Assembly: GCA_030512335.1 (NCBI GenBank)
Contig: JAULSU010000002.1
Location: 2,046,001-2,110,000, forward strand
Direction of reading: 5' to 3'
DNA from: Immersiella caudata
Taxonomy: Eukaryota > Ascomycota > Sordariomycetes > Sordariales > Lasiosphaeriaceae
DNA: 64,000 nt
Below, one piece after another: positions 11,764-23,835 of this stretch. The translations under genes were made by a program, and so were the position numbers. The notes beneath the pieces were generated by a model. That model did not search any database, was not told where the DNA came from, and worked only from the letters and a program-made list of their open reading frames with translations. Positions within the stretch are counted from its first letter, which is position 1. The number at the start of each line of letters is the position of its first letter.

Positions 11764-14067
11764 CTACTCGTGGCGGCTGAAATGGCCTGAGAGTTTTTCT
11801 GGGGAGGGAACAGGGGATTGGCGGTAGGAATGACTGTCGCCTTCCTGTGAATTTGTAGGGAAGCCAGCATCTTCTTTCAACTCGCCGTCATCGTCCCAGA
11901 TCCGACTTTTGCTGAAAACCCGCACAATCCACGGTTTCTCGCCAGCTGGCCTCCACGTCCAGTATTCTTTGAGCTCATAATCCTTTGGGACCAGAGTCCC
12001 CCTTGACGTCTTGATGACCAGCCATATCATCAAATTCAGGATCGCATATGAAAAGAGGCCCCTGGCAACGTTAACATCGGGTTCTTGGATAGAGTAGGCC
12101 CCCAAACTTACGCAATGAGCCCGTACGCAACACTGTAGCTGAAGGGGATGAATGTCAACGTCACAAACGATGGAACCGCGTCGCCAATGTAGTTCCAATT
12201 AATCCTCGTCACTTGCCGGATCATTAGACACCCAACCTATATCCGTCAGCTGCAATCCTAGATGAGAAAAGGTCGCTTCGATCTTACCAAAATAAGGGTG
12301 CTTCCAGTGGCCCATGGAGGAATGGAGGCAAAAATAGGGGCGAAGAAGAGTGACAGGAGAAAGCAGAACCCAGTAGTCATCGCTGTCAGTCCTGTGCGGC
12401 CCCCTTCGGCTACTCCAGCGCCACTTTCGATGAAGGCGGTCACCGGAGATGTCCCCAACAGAGCTCCCACCGAGATGCAAACGGCGTCCGTGCAGAACGC
12501 AACGGTAGACCTCGGGAAATCTTTGTCGGAGGGCCGAACTCTACCACAGAAGCGAGCCATCGAGTAGAGAGTTGCGGTGCAGTCGATAATGTCCACATAT
12601 AGAAATGTGAAGAGGGCGATTGCAAATCGGCCTGGGTCTCCGCCGAGATTCCACTGTAGCTGTCCGAGAGTGTGTCCGATGGGGTGGAATGAGACAACTT
12701 GCTTGAAATAGTCCCATCTCAGATTTCCTTCGGCTGTGTCGGGGAAATATGTCATTGAAGTGTTTCGTCTAACCCCGATCTGTTAGCTCCTGAGCACTAG
12801 GAATTGCTTTCGGTACTTACGGCCACGACAAGATGGAAACAAGGGCAATACCGATCACGATGGCCGACTTGACACGGAATGCCATGAGAAAAGCCGTGAA
12901 TATCCCACCAAAGATGATCCCAACCCACATCTGTCGTCGGCATGTCAGAAAGATTGCTGTAACCAATGATGTCAGATAAACACACCTTTGGGTTTGTCAG
13001 GATATCCCGTGAACATTCTCCTGTTGTCGAGAGATCTTCGGCTGGGCAGCCTCCAATTGCGAGCGGCGTACTGGAAGCGCCTGTGATGATACCGACACCC
13101 GAGGAGTATGACATTCCGATCAAAGTGAGGAACAAGCCGATACCTACACCGCTGGCAATTTTGATGCTCGAGGGTATGATCTTTACGAGCCAGTGACGCA
13201 TTCCCGTCAAAGCCAGGATCACGAATATCCATCCCTCAAGAAAGACAGCCATTAGCGCAAGCTTGAATGAGATAGACCCAGTGCCCTTTATGCCAACAAC
13301 TTGGTAGGTGAAGTATGCGTTGAGGCCCATTCCTGGCCTGCCAAAGAGTGATGTATCAGCCGCATTGCTTGCTGAAAAGTGAAGATATTGCCAGACTTAC
13401 GCCAAAGCCACTGGAAGGTTTGTCAGAAAGCCCATAAATATGCTTGCGAGGCCGGCAATTGCGCATGTTGCCGTGATGAGGTCCAGCCGAACTTCTATTT
13501 GGGCCTCAGTCAGCTATTCTTGACAAATATCCACATGAAAGTTCGAACAGACCTTGATGGCAAATCTCCCAACCATCCTTGTTCTGGCAGTGTCCTAGCG
13601 GGTCAAGGGGCATCTCGCAGAGACAATCATAACCAGTGTCGGCGAGGATAGAGGCCTACAGTCTGTTAGACATCTAGCAGATGGGTCAATGGGGATGGTA
13701 CTGCCACTGACGTTGACGGCTATGATGTAGGACATCGTGGCAAATGTCGTCAAGCCGGCACGAAGCTCTGTAGAGAAGTTCGCATCTGGGATTGCCTCAG
13801 GCTAGTTGTTGATCTCACGTCAGTCTTGCGCCATAGCCAGAAAGAGTTGTCAGAGCGCCGTTGACTCACATGTCCAGAGCCCTTCAGCCGGAATATGCGG
13901 CCGAATGTCGAGGTATTGATGCATTCGTCAACACTTCGGACCGCTCTGACAACGCCCTGCACCTTCTTCTCGATGAATGATCGCGAATCGCGCTGAGGCG
14001 GCAGTTCAGAGCCTGGCGGCTGCATCTCAATTTCCTCCCTGGGTAGGTTGTCAGCAGTGGAGGCCAT
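11764..14067 (-). CDS. AzgA-like hypoxanthine/adenine/guanine permease
   Basis: Model: complement(join(11764..12061,12112..12236,12288..12768,12821..12930,12986..13337,13401..13494,13553..13655,13712..13801,13870..14067)), 616 aa. It is a plasma-membrane purine-H+ symporter of the AzgA branch of the NCS2/xanthine-uracil permease family. The first membrane segment follows a soluble N-terminal region of about 75 residues (TELRAGLTTFATMSYIIAVN). Diagnostic family motifs follow: PGMGLNAYFTYQVVG, KIASGVGIGLFLTLIGM, and ALFTFLYVDIIDCTATLYSMARF for the conserved TM8 region. There are about 12-14 hydrophobic segments in all. Eight introns of 50-68 nt are all in phase. The cytosolic C-terminus is hydrophilic. 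Substrate is inferred from the family: adenine, guanine and hypoxanthine for Aspergillus AzgA. Nitrogen-regulated expression is likely from the family, but GATA elements upstream are no denser than chance. Confidence 0.92.
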
Positions 14068-17000
14068 TGTCAAGCTTCCTTGAGGAACTAGGAGCTGCGA
14101 GTGAAACGGATCGGGACAAGCCGCCGGAGGAAAGCCACATGCGACACCAAGAGAGATGATGGATGGGTGGATGTCAGATAGTAATGGAGGAGGGCCAGGG
14201 AATTGTGAGGATCGGTGCTGGGATCCGCGGCTGGTGGTACCAAGTGTGCGAGAGAAGACACAGCCCGAACGTGAAAGAGCGCGAGGGACGGGAGGGCACC
14301 GTTGGTGGGTCAAAGAAGGAAGGTGCGAGGAGGTAAGCTGCCTTCACTACCTGTCATCGCATAGGTGCCGATTCGGAAGAAGTGACTTACGGGCTCATAA
14401 TTCTGGTTGGCCTCCAGCCTAGCCTCGGTATTATGAGGTGCAGTTCAATCGGGGAACTCAGAACTGCCGTCAAAAGGCTGGCCTATCCAACACTCACGAT
14501 TGGGCTGCTGGTTGGTGGGTGGGCTGCCAGGAGGGGGGAATCGCGGGGCCAAGGGACTGCGCCGAGGTGCTGGGACCTTTCTGATCCTCGGTGATAGGAA
14601 CTTGAGATGACCTAGAAACTCGCTGCAGGCGCAGGAGGAAGAGAGTTGCGGCCGAGTGTCACCGTAACCAATCGCGAGGTTTTCTTGGGCCTTGAGAAGA
14701 GAGGAACTTGGACTATGCGTGCTGGTGTGACGGATCAAATCTCCGCCGAGGCGGAAGCACAGGCTGGGTCAAGGGATCGAGGGAGCTGGCAAGTCGGAGA
14801 GAAAATATAAATGCTCGTCGGCCTGCTACTGCAGCAGTCGATTCGGCACGAAGCACCGATGCCAGCTGGTCACACTTGGTCCATGCACGATTTTGGCAAC
14901 GAAGGCCAGATGAATGTTCGGTCCGGACTGAATGGCGCACGATAGGTGACTATGTAAAGCTTCAGTAGCAGCCCGGATACCCTAAAAGCGTCACCAGAAG
15001 GAAATCTGGCAGTCACTGGGCTGGGACAGCTCGGTCACCAGGCCAAGAACGTGAGTTGCGGGTTGGTGTTCCGTGGCATCTCTACAACATACATGTCTTC
15101 GTCCACTTGGCAGACAAGCCATGCTGTCTTGCAATCTCCTCAGGGATCGGGACGCCCTCTATCCGCTCCTATGACAAGCTGGGCCATGTGGAACGCCCGA
15201 GCAAGTCTCGAGGGAAGCCGTCGCTCGTCGTGCTGTCTCGTCGTTTTATGGGATGGATATCTTAACCTGAAGAGCCAATGGCAGGCGCTTCGCTCGGTGA
15301 ACCGCATCCAGGGGCTAGAAGCAAAGGGCTGGCTGCATGGATGAATCTTGCTTGCCTGCAGATGATATATTGCCATGAGCCACCATCACAGCATTTCCGG
15401 CCCTTTTTAAACATTTCACTCTGATGCAGGTACCCTGCTGTGCAACGGCACTTGGTGCCGGTTGGTGGTGAAACGGGGCGCTGGTGTTGTTGATAGGGTA
15501 GCTAGAGAGGCGTGGGCCACGCACCGCAGACTGAGACCCGTCGTCCAAGACAGCACGCTGGTCTCGGCACACGGGAGACGACAGCTGCAGGCTGCGTACA
15601 GAGTTCCACGAACCTGCGGGGGTATGTCATGAAAAATTGGCCAGTTGACGCCGAACATGGCGGCCTTGGACTGGGAAGAGTGTCGCCATCGAACTCGCCA
15701 TCGGGACACAGTTGACCCTGGAATCTGACCCGTGCGATTGCCCGAGACTCAGCGGGTAATACTGCATACACAGTATTGCCGTGCCCTAACTGTCCAAATA
15801 ACGCGAACACTGTGCTGGGTTTTTGAGGCTCAAATTGCGCTCACATTGTCCTTCCATCTTGGAGGTCAAGAAGTCGCAGTGGAGGCTCCACCTCATTGGG
15901 CTGAAGCGGCCCGCTTGCTGCAGATCTGCCGAACGACGGCTCCCCGGATTTTTTTCAGCAAAAAACATTGCAGCACAACCATATTGGGACTAGCGTCATC
16001 TTAGCCCCTATTTGATGTGGGTCTTCTGAATCAACTTCATCCCGTTGGTCGCTGTCTTTCCATTCCAAACAATATGGGAAGGGCGACACTCATCCCACTT
16101 TGGTGATGCCGAGCAAATTGAGGCTTCCCGTGTGCCATCGCTCCCGCAAAATTCGCCCCCATTGCTTCCTCCTATCCATTCCATCGTTACTCTCGAGGGC
16201 GGGCGCCCGACCTCCCGGAGCATAAGGGCAGATGTCAGGGCGCTAGTGTGACCCTTCGTCTTACCTTGCTGTCACTGTCGCCGGCATATATCGCAGGCGG
16301 GCCGCATTAGCGGAGAGGACGCCTGGAGCAAACATCCGGCTGGCCATCATAGCACATTATAACTCCACAGAGCGCCTAGGAGGAGGACGCTAGACCTCTT
16401 CTCGAGTCACCTTCTTGGGCAGCGATGCTATCGGCACTCTTGAAGACGGCCGCTGGGCTAGTCGTGAGAGAAATCCTTGGAATTCTGATTGCGTGTAAGC
16501 CGGAGTCTGGCTTCCTGGCGAGTTTCGGTGTGAATTTAGGGGCTCTTTCACTTTGTCCAACCTATTGCTTCCGTTGCGTACCGGGCTTCTGTTGTGTAGG
16601 CCTGTACCGTTGTCGTGCCATGGAATATCGAACTGCTGTCCATGGCGAGAATTGGAATCCTCTCCTATCCCAAAGCTTGGAGCTGCGAAGGGTGTGACGC
16701 TGCTCTAAGTTGTCATGACAAGTGTCAGCGACCGAGAAATGCCAGCAGGACGGCCCAGGGCTCTGGATGCAAAATCGAAGGAATATGCTGGAAGCACGAG
16801 AGACAGGCGATGCAGCTGCGGTTATACCATTGGAATGCCTGATCTACTTGTGCGCGCTTCATATTACGAAGGTGCTGCGCTTCCAGTGCCACCAGGTTTG
16901 TCGGTCCCGTCCATCAAATTATTTCGTATCACCAGAAGTCTCTTTGCTGAGGCCGAAGCACCCATTGTGGGTTAGGCTTTGATAAGCATTTGCAGCCATC

Positions 17001-17948
17001 TCGTCAAGAATCGTGCTTCCTGTGTTTCTTTTCTTGTTCATCGAGTTCCTTCCGATAGTTGTAGATGAACCCGCTGGTCGAGCGGCAAACCGGACCAAGT
17101 CGGTGCCGGTGACGGCGTCGCGGGTGCCGCGGTGATGATTGCTTTCCGGTGAGGAGCAACCAGTAGCGGATGGCATGGGAATGACCGGGTCGTCTATTGG
17201 TGGTAGACGGCATGGAATCTGCCCTTCTTCAAGCCTAACGGCCGAGATACAGCAGTGTGGCACTCGGCGAGCATGGCGAGGGCACGACGGGAATGGCCCT
17301 CAGCGAACCCCCGGCACCCCCACCACCCATCGTTCCTTCCTTCGGCTCCCCAAAGTCGCCTTCAGCTGAGAGGTCATGTGCCCCGCCTTCGTCTGAACAC
17401 CACATTGGCTTCATTTTCAGTTGATACCTCTCCTCGCATGTTTGCCCTACTCAAAGGATTGGTGATGTCTCACTGTTGATTCCACGGCCTGCAAAGTCTC
17501 AAAAATCGGCACCTTCCCTTCACAGCTCGACAGCCACAAGTCTAGTTGTGAATCTAGGTGGCCGACCTTCCAACTCATTTCACCACGTACTCCACGCCCT
17601 AGGCCATTTTCTCTCCGGCACCTCTTCTCTCGCGCTAAACATCGGCGATCTATCAAACCTACTCGCTGCAAATTCCTCCCTCCACGCCAACCCGGTATTC
17701 GACAAAACTCTCCAAATCCGCAGTTCCACCGCACCACTGAGGTGGAAGCAAACACGCTACTTCAACCATTTCGGTCCTCGTCGCACTTGCCGCTCGGCTG
17801 CCCCGACCGCGGAAGTCAGAAGACCTGCCATCATCGCACCAGCGTCGCCTGCCACCGGCGTCCTACCGCGCTAGCGTTTCTCACCTTCAGACATCCCAAC
17901 ACTCAGGACGTGGGCGCATGGCGCGCTTGGTGGTTTATCTCAGCAAAG
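14068..17948. other. 3.9-kb divergent intergenic region
   Basis: It lies between the azgA-like permease (minus) and the methyltransferase-like gene (plus), so it carries both promoters. Scattered HGATAR elements occur, for example at 14176-14181, 14592-14597, 14940-14945 and 15491-15496. That is about the number expected by chance. Open frames here are short and have no recognisable domains. I see no gene, tRNA or mobile element. Confidence 0.55.
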
Positions 17949-20082
17949 ATGTTCGACGTTGATTGGACCGACTATGAGATCGAGAAGGTGGGGCAGAGGC
18001 GCGCTCGCAAGGAGGTCGAGCGCGACCAGAAGAAGGAAGAGCGCCGCAGCGTGCGGGAGTCTGTCTCCAGTCGAAGCTCTTACTCATCCGGAGACAAGGC
18101 ACAGGGGTTCCTAGGGAGCCTCGGCTTGAAGATTAGTAGCGCATCTCTGCGCGGCAGAAAAACATCGTCAAACACTCTACGGGTTCCTGCCGATGACAAC
18201 GCTTCGAAACGTGCTTCCACCCTCAGCCAACCCGCTACTATAGCGCCATCAGTCACCGGCCCAAGTGATGATGCGATTGCCCCCGAAAACAAGCTGGGCA
18301 TCATTCTTCCCCCAATCGATGGACTGGATCTCAATGAATCCACCGAGATGAACGGATCGACCGAGACGTCGGATAATTCCACATATCGTTCGTCGAAAGG
18401 TGTGTGGGGCACAGACTAGACATTCCATTAACTCTGTTCTAATTGCAACCACCAGGCTCGGTCATCTCAAAGTCAACAGCAACAACTGCTCTTACGGTTC
18501 CGTCTCCGTGCAAAAACTCACTTGCTGACTCGGCATGCACGGTTGATAATATTACCCAGGCTTCAGAGCCTGGGATTCTAGTTACCAAGACGACAGAGAC
18601 AAAATATGAGCTCAGAGATGAGGCCAAGCCGAAAGGAGAGCGAACGGTTGCTGTTGAAGCCCCATCGGTGTTTTCTGCTCCCTTCCGCTCGACCCCTTGC
18701 TACTCAGAGCCTTCATCACCCAGCTCCCCAAACACCGGTGTGTCCGCATCGATCTTGATCGATAAGTGGTTCACTTCCGTCAACGACCCAGGCAGTCCTT
18801 TGTCACCCGCGGCAAGAGTCGAGCCGCCAGTGGCAAAGGAGGACCATTCCAGCAGCCAGGGCATCAAAGAGTCGTTCGACGTGGAACGTCTCCAGGAGCC
18901 CATCAGCAGGAAGCCTCCGAGCTCGGTTGTCAGTACAGCAACTAGATCTTCAAGAAGGAAAAATACCGCCTCATCAACGAAACTGAGAGCGGACAATCCA
19001 GATGCATGGAAGCCACCCGATAACTGGAATCACCAGGCTACATCCGAGGCAAAGTCCTCTGCACCGAATTCGGCCGCCCCATCGCCCCGCAAGCAGGATG
19101 CATCGCAGCACCCGATGTCGTTGGACCTCGTGGCCATGCAAAGGGAGATAGCCAGAATGGCGGCGGCGAGCGCGGAGATTGTGACGGTCCGTCTCAATGA
19201 AAACTGGGGAAATTCCACTGATGCTTCGTTTTACCGAGAGCTGGAGATGGAGAAAAAGAGATGGATGCTTTCAGCACTGCACAATATGCTGCGGTACAAT
19301 GAGGGCGCCGCTTCTGGCGAAGTTGGCAGTGACGACGGTGAAGGGAAGAAGATGCTCGCGTTGTTTGAGTCGCAAGGTAGATCACGCTGCAGTACATAAG
19401 GCATCGCGACCAACTGCTAACCAGGTTAACAGCTACTGCCTCTTATCTCGCAGCATCATATCCCAAGGCGCAGTTCACCCACATATCACCACAGCCACTC
19501 TCACCAATCCTATTTCCCAATGTCAAGGCTCTACCGCTGGCTATCAATGGGCTACTGCCTCTGGCAGCGAACCGATATGCCAAGGTCTTCTGCCTGTGTT
19601 TGCCATCGATGATGCCAAGTCAAGACATTCCCCGCTTACTGCGGAGCGTCCATCGTTGTCTGACACCCAAGGGAACTCTCCACCTCACAGTTATCGATCC
19701 TTCGCCTGCCACCCAGTCTCTTGGTCCCAAGATGAGACACTGGCTCGATCAGAACCTCATTCTAAACCTGGAGTCTCAGTTTCGATGCATAAGCCCAAGT
19801 AGACTACTTCCAGCTTGGTTGGCGGATGCCAGACTCCGCGCCAACGGCAGTGTTATCTCAAGAGTGAAGTGCGACCTAGTTTGCAAGACAGGTCCAGACG
19901 GCGCAAGTGCTGAGGCGCAACTCCGAAGCACGGTGGGCAGGAAGTTGTGGCAAGAGGTATGGGGAGGTTTTGTTCACGGGGCATCGTGGTGGTGGGATGA
20001 CCCCGGATGCCTCGAGGAATGCAGAGAGCTGGGAACCCATTTCGAGTACTCACTCATTGAGGCGGTCAAGGATACAGTCTAG
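17949..20082 (+). CDS. large protein with degenerate class I methyltransferase-like C-terminus
   Basis: Model: join(17949..18399,18456..19376,19433..20082), 673 aa. I do not recognise a named gene. Residues 1 to about 380 are Ser/Thr/Pro-rich and look disordered, after a charged start (MFDVDWTDYEIEKVG). From about residue 385 the protein becomes ordered. LVAMQREIARMAAASAEI is followed by a Rossmann-like run: KMLALFESQ, YPKAQFTHIS, YAKVFCLCLPSMM, then DIPRLLRSVHRCLTPKGTLHLTVID. The last stretch strongly resembles strands 4-5 of SAM-dependent methyltransferases (leader-RxLxPxGxLxLxxID). The expected GxGxG of motif I and the acidic end of strand 2 are absent, so SAM binding is doubtful. Both introns are 56 nt with good branch sites (CTAAC at the second). 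Function is unknown. A non-catalytic scaffold or a diverged enzyme are both possible. Confidence 0.8.
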
Positions 20083-22369
20083 GCTTGGACGACAACGGGA
20101 AGACTATGATGGAGATACTTGAAGCCAGGTTGGTTCACATATTTTCTTGCACCATTTCGCAGATACCCCTAAAGATGAGTTGCAAGATGGGAGGTACAGC
20201 AATGTCGGACACATTTGCAGCGGAATTTCCTGTCGCTCCATGGGTCGATTACCAGGTCAGATCTACGAGATACAGGGGTTCGCAATTTGCAGGACAGACC
20301 TGCGATGACGGATACTGAGGAAGGGTGATACTGATGTCGATGGTGGAGAGTAATTTCAGGACCAAGTGACACTTTTGGGTGGCCCTTGAGAATCAATTTG
20401 GCATTCACTGTATTGTACTGTGGCTCTGGAGTAAATACAGCCCTTGGTACTGACTGGTCGTGAAAAACACTCTGCCATTTCCCTCATATTGCGCCGAAGC
20501 ATGAAAAATAAGTTGCGTCTGTCAACAACCCCTTCGTCTCCAAGCCTGACAACGGGAGTCAGCAAGCCCACCTGTTCTTAGTATACCATGCAAGTCAAAC
20601 ATCAGACGGAAACAAACTCTCGTTCCATCCATGTCCAAATCAGGAACTGCATCGAACATTCTTTTCACGCCCGAACCAATGGTGCGGAACGGTCACGGAA
20701 GTCGAATACGAAGCTTAGCGGCATCCGGACTCGGCAAGTGGACTCTCGGCACGGAGCGGGAGCCAAGGAGCCGGGTCGCGCCAAGCAAGCGGAGTGGAGC
20801 GCCGTCTGTGCGGCAGGGTGCAGCGGGCCACTGTAGCCGAGAAGACTCCACTGAAACTGAGCCCCTGCAATCACCGTTTGCAAGGCCTAGAGAAAACGGT
20901 GGATGTCGAAGCATTCTAACTCTCGGTTTGTTTGCTTTGTAAAGGAAATGGTCAATGTCCAATGCGCATGCGCCCTTTACCGAAGTATTTACCGAGACAG
21001 AGGGACGGGATGAAGGTGAACTGTGCTGAGGGTCGAGGAGTTGGAGATAAGCGAGGGGAAACGGGAGGGGAAGAGCATGGGCCAAGACGACGACGATCGA
21101 GAGGGTTTGGGTTTCATCGTCGGGAGGCCTGTCCCGCGTGTTGGAAAATGCCAGTGGGTTTAGGATTAGGGTTTTGCGATTGATTGGGGGGGGGGGGGTA
21201 GAGGAGACGAAAAAAAGACGATGGGTGTTATGCTTTCCTTTCTTCACGTCTGAAGTGGTGGTGGTTGGTGGTGATGGATTGGGAACCACCTTCAGCCATC
21301 CCGCAACACCACCACCAAACCCAAAACTCGGAGATTTTTTTTTCTTCAGATACTACGGTCGCATCGCAGCATCCCACTCACCTCCTTGAATCTCGTCGTC
21401 AGTAGTTTTGTTCGTGCTACATAACCCCATGACGAAGATCGCCATCTTATCGTTGGTGCGCATATTTTACAAACCGTTTCCCCCAGCTCTGGAGCTCAAA
21501 GATACGCGCTGGCCACAAGGCGGCCGGCTCATTTGCACATCCCGCTCTTTTCCCGCAACACTAGGACGCCATCTTCTCGTATCTCGAGGGGCTTCTTTTT
21601 ATCTGGCGGCAGGTTCTCAAACGCTCCTGCAAAGATGAAGGTAGGAGGTTGGCAGTACGGAACTCTTTGGGTCCGGGAGAGGCACGTCTCTTTTTGGGCC
21701 TCCTCAACTTTTCACAATACCTGGTGTGTATGGAGCCCCATTTATTCGGGAAGAACTTGAAGCCTGCCTAAAATGCCAGGTGAAGTCTTCTGACAGCGGC
21801 TCGGCCTTCTTGATATCGGAAGTTCCAAGCGAGATACCTTCTGACACCAAGAGAAGCATTTGAGCTGTTTGCTTGATATGTGAGCCCAATAATACAAGGC
21901 GCCGGGAAAGGGGCGTGCGGAGTCTTTTTGCGCACTTTGCATATGGGGCGTGTATTCGTTTTGTTAACACCGGAATCGCTTCATAACCCACCCGCCAAAC
22001 CTGCATCGTACAGCCCGGGCCTCTGCCAGCCGGTCTGTCCCAGCCATCCCCAAAACACCGGCTTGAAAATCCCTTCCCAAGGTATACAACCGTACACGCC
22101 AGACCCACCAACCTAGAAGTTGCCCTAACTCCAGCCCAAGAGAGATTTAAAAGAAAACCCTCAATACATAGAAATAGAGAAACGTTCCAACAACCAGCCT
22201 CCATGTAGGCAGGGGGTATATCTCTCAACCAAAACAACCAACATGGCTAAATACTATTACAATATCCGTGAGGCTTTCGTGTTTGTGTCCGACACTGCGT
22301 AATGTGTGGGATTCGTTCCGCGTGAAGAGTTCATAAGGATTTCGATCAAGAGAGTCTCCGCTGTGTCAT
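20083..22369. other. 2.3-kb convergent intergenic region
   Basis: It lies between the 3' ends of the methyltransferase-like gene (plus) and the GPCR gene (minus). It holds a 13-G homopolymer at 21186-21198 and a telomere-like TTAGGATTAGGG at 21160-21171. Unusually for a convergent gap it exceeds 2 kb, so an unrecognised non-coding transcript or species-specific gene is possible. I see no convincing coding sequence. Confidence 0.5.
21186..21198. repeat. poly-G tract (13 G)
   Basis: Thirteen consecutive G residues in non-coding DNA just after a TTAGGATTAGGG stretch. Long dG runs are uncommon. The exact length is prone to sequencing error. Confidence 0.75.
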
Positions 22370-23835
22370 TCAGCCCCTAGACTTGGTGTATCGCTCGTTG
22401 GTGCTCGGCCGGCTGTGAGCGAGCTCCGTCATACTTTCGCTCTCATAGAACTTGTCGCCACCCTTGTGCCCACCACGGCCACCTGTCATCATAGGATAGG
22501 CACGGCCCGTGATCTCCTCCTTCTTGCGGCGGCCACCGCAGAAAGAATCTCGGAAGAGCATCTTGCATGCCTTCCATGATGTAACCATATAGATGATGGC
22601 ATTCCAAAAGCCCTGGAGTGGCAAGACAAATGCGCTCATGTACTCCAGTGCAATCGATGCTTGGTTGTTGTGTAGGAGAGAGTATAGGCGATTCGAGCTG
22701 GACGGAATCCATGTCACGAGCATGGCAGTGAAGAAAAGGATGGCGCATTTGGTGTACGACCACGTTGCGTTGTTGGCCTCGAAAGCGGCTTTCCGCCTGA
22801 GAGGATTCGCCGTGCGAGGCGGCAATGGGACGGAATCCATCGTCATGTTGGTCTGAATCGGTCTCAGGGCGTTGGGGAAGGGATCAGTTCCGCGCCTTCC
22901 AGATTGAACTGAGACTGAATAAACAGCGGCATCGGTAGGTCCCCTGGATCCCGATTCCTCGTCAGGTCCGCGACGCAGATTTTCTCCAATGGGCGGGAGG
23001 CTATAAGGTAGCTTGTCGCGGGCCTCCGACGTAACCACGACCTCGGTAGTTTTGGTTGAGCTAAATGTGTCGGTGAGTCCAGGTGTGCGCTCAGGCTCGT
23101 GGTGGCTGTAGGTGAAGTCTTTCAGTTGTTTGTGCTTCTTGTAGATCTCACGACCAGCACGGATATAGATGAAGAAAGTGATGAGGATAACAATCCTGTT
23201 CTTTTGTCAGACTTCAAGCCCCCATTTTGGTCTTTGGCACTCGACTTACCAAACGGGTCCGTAGAAGGTAGCGATCCGGAAGATGTCCCAGTTCGAACTG
23301 ACCCAGCACCACAGTGTTGCATTTCCGTACATACGGCCCTTTGCCGGCGTTGAGACGAAAATGAAAGTCAGGGCGACAACAAAGGGTATCCCATAGCAGC
23401 AGATGAGATACGGAGCCTCCATCCTGCGCAGCCTTTGGGCGTCGAACTTGAAGTAGAAGGTCAAATACACGTTGATGGCCATGGCGAGGGTCCAGAATGC
23501 ATCGGCGGGCATGAACCTGTAAAAATGGTCCGTCAGCAAAGCTTCATCGCAGTCTCAGTGAAGTCCTACATTTGAATGAGAAACGCTTGGAACTGGCACC
23601 CAGCCGAGTTTGTATCGCCGATGTATGACCTGGCCATGAGGGTTGCAACATTGGTGATGGCATTTCCGAACGATGCGTAGAACACAAGCCGGTTGATGGG
23701 CTTGTGGAAGGCTTTCGACGAGCAAAAGGTTACGATGATGAAGAAACAGCCGAGCAGTGAGAACACCGAGCAGGCTCGTTCGATGATGCTGAACAGGTCA
23801 AGTTGCCCTGGGGGCGTTGGTTGGGAACGATCCAT
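22370..23835 (-). CDS. cAMP-receptor-like seven-transmembrane GPCR (class V)
   Basis: Model: complement(join(22370..23195,23250..23516,23570..23835)), 452 aa. Seven hydrophobic segments fall near residues 19-40, 52-72, 84-110, 122-142, 168-195, 326-343 and 360-385. The architecture and motifs match the Dictyostelium cAMP-receptor-like fungal family: KPINRLVFYASFGNAITNVAT in TM2, ADAFWTLAMAINVYLTF in TM3, LVTWIPSSSNR in TM6 and the FWNAIIY of TM7. Loop 3 (about 198-320) is long and hydrophilic, as usual for these receptors. The ligand is unknown. Fungal relatives (GprH/Gpr-type) sense carbon source or hydrophobicity through G-alpha/cAMP signalling. I start at the first ATG after an in-frame stop. 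Both introns (53 and 54 nt) are in phase. The 4.5 kb upstream is gene-free. Confidence 0.9.

Noticed and set aside
14068..15500. GATA-factor site cluster and a near-match to the purine regulator palindrome (TCGG-N6-CTGA at 14918-14931) upstream of the azgA-like gene
   Set aside because: The number of HGATAR sites is about what chance predicts. The palindrome has one mismatch and lies about 850 bp away.
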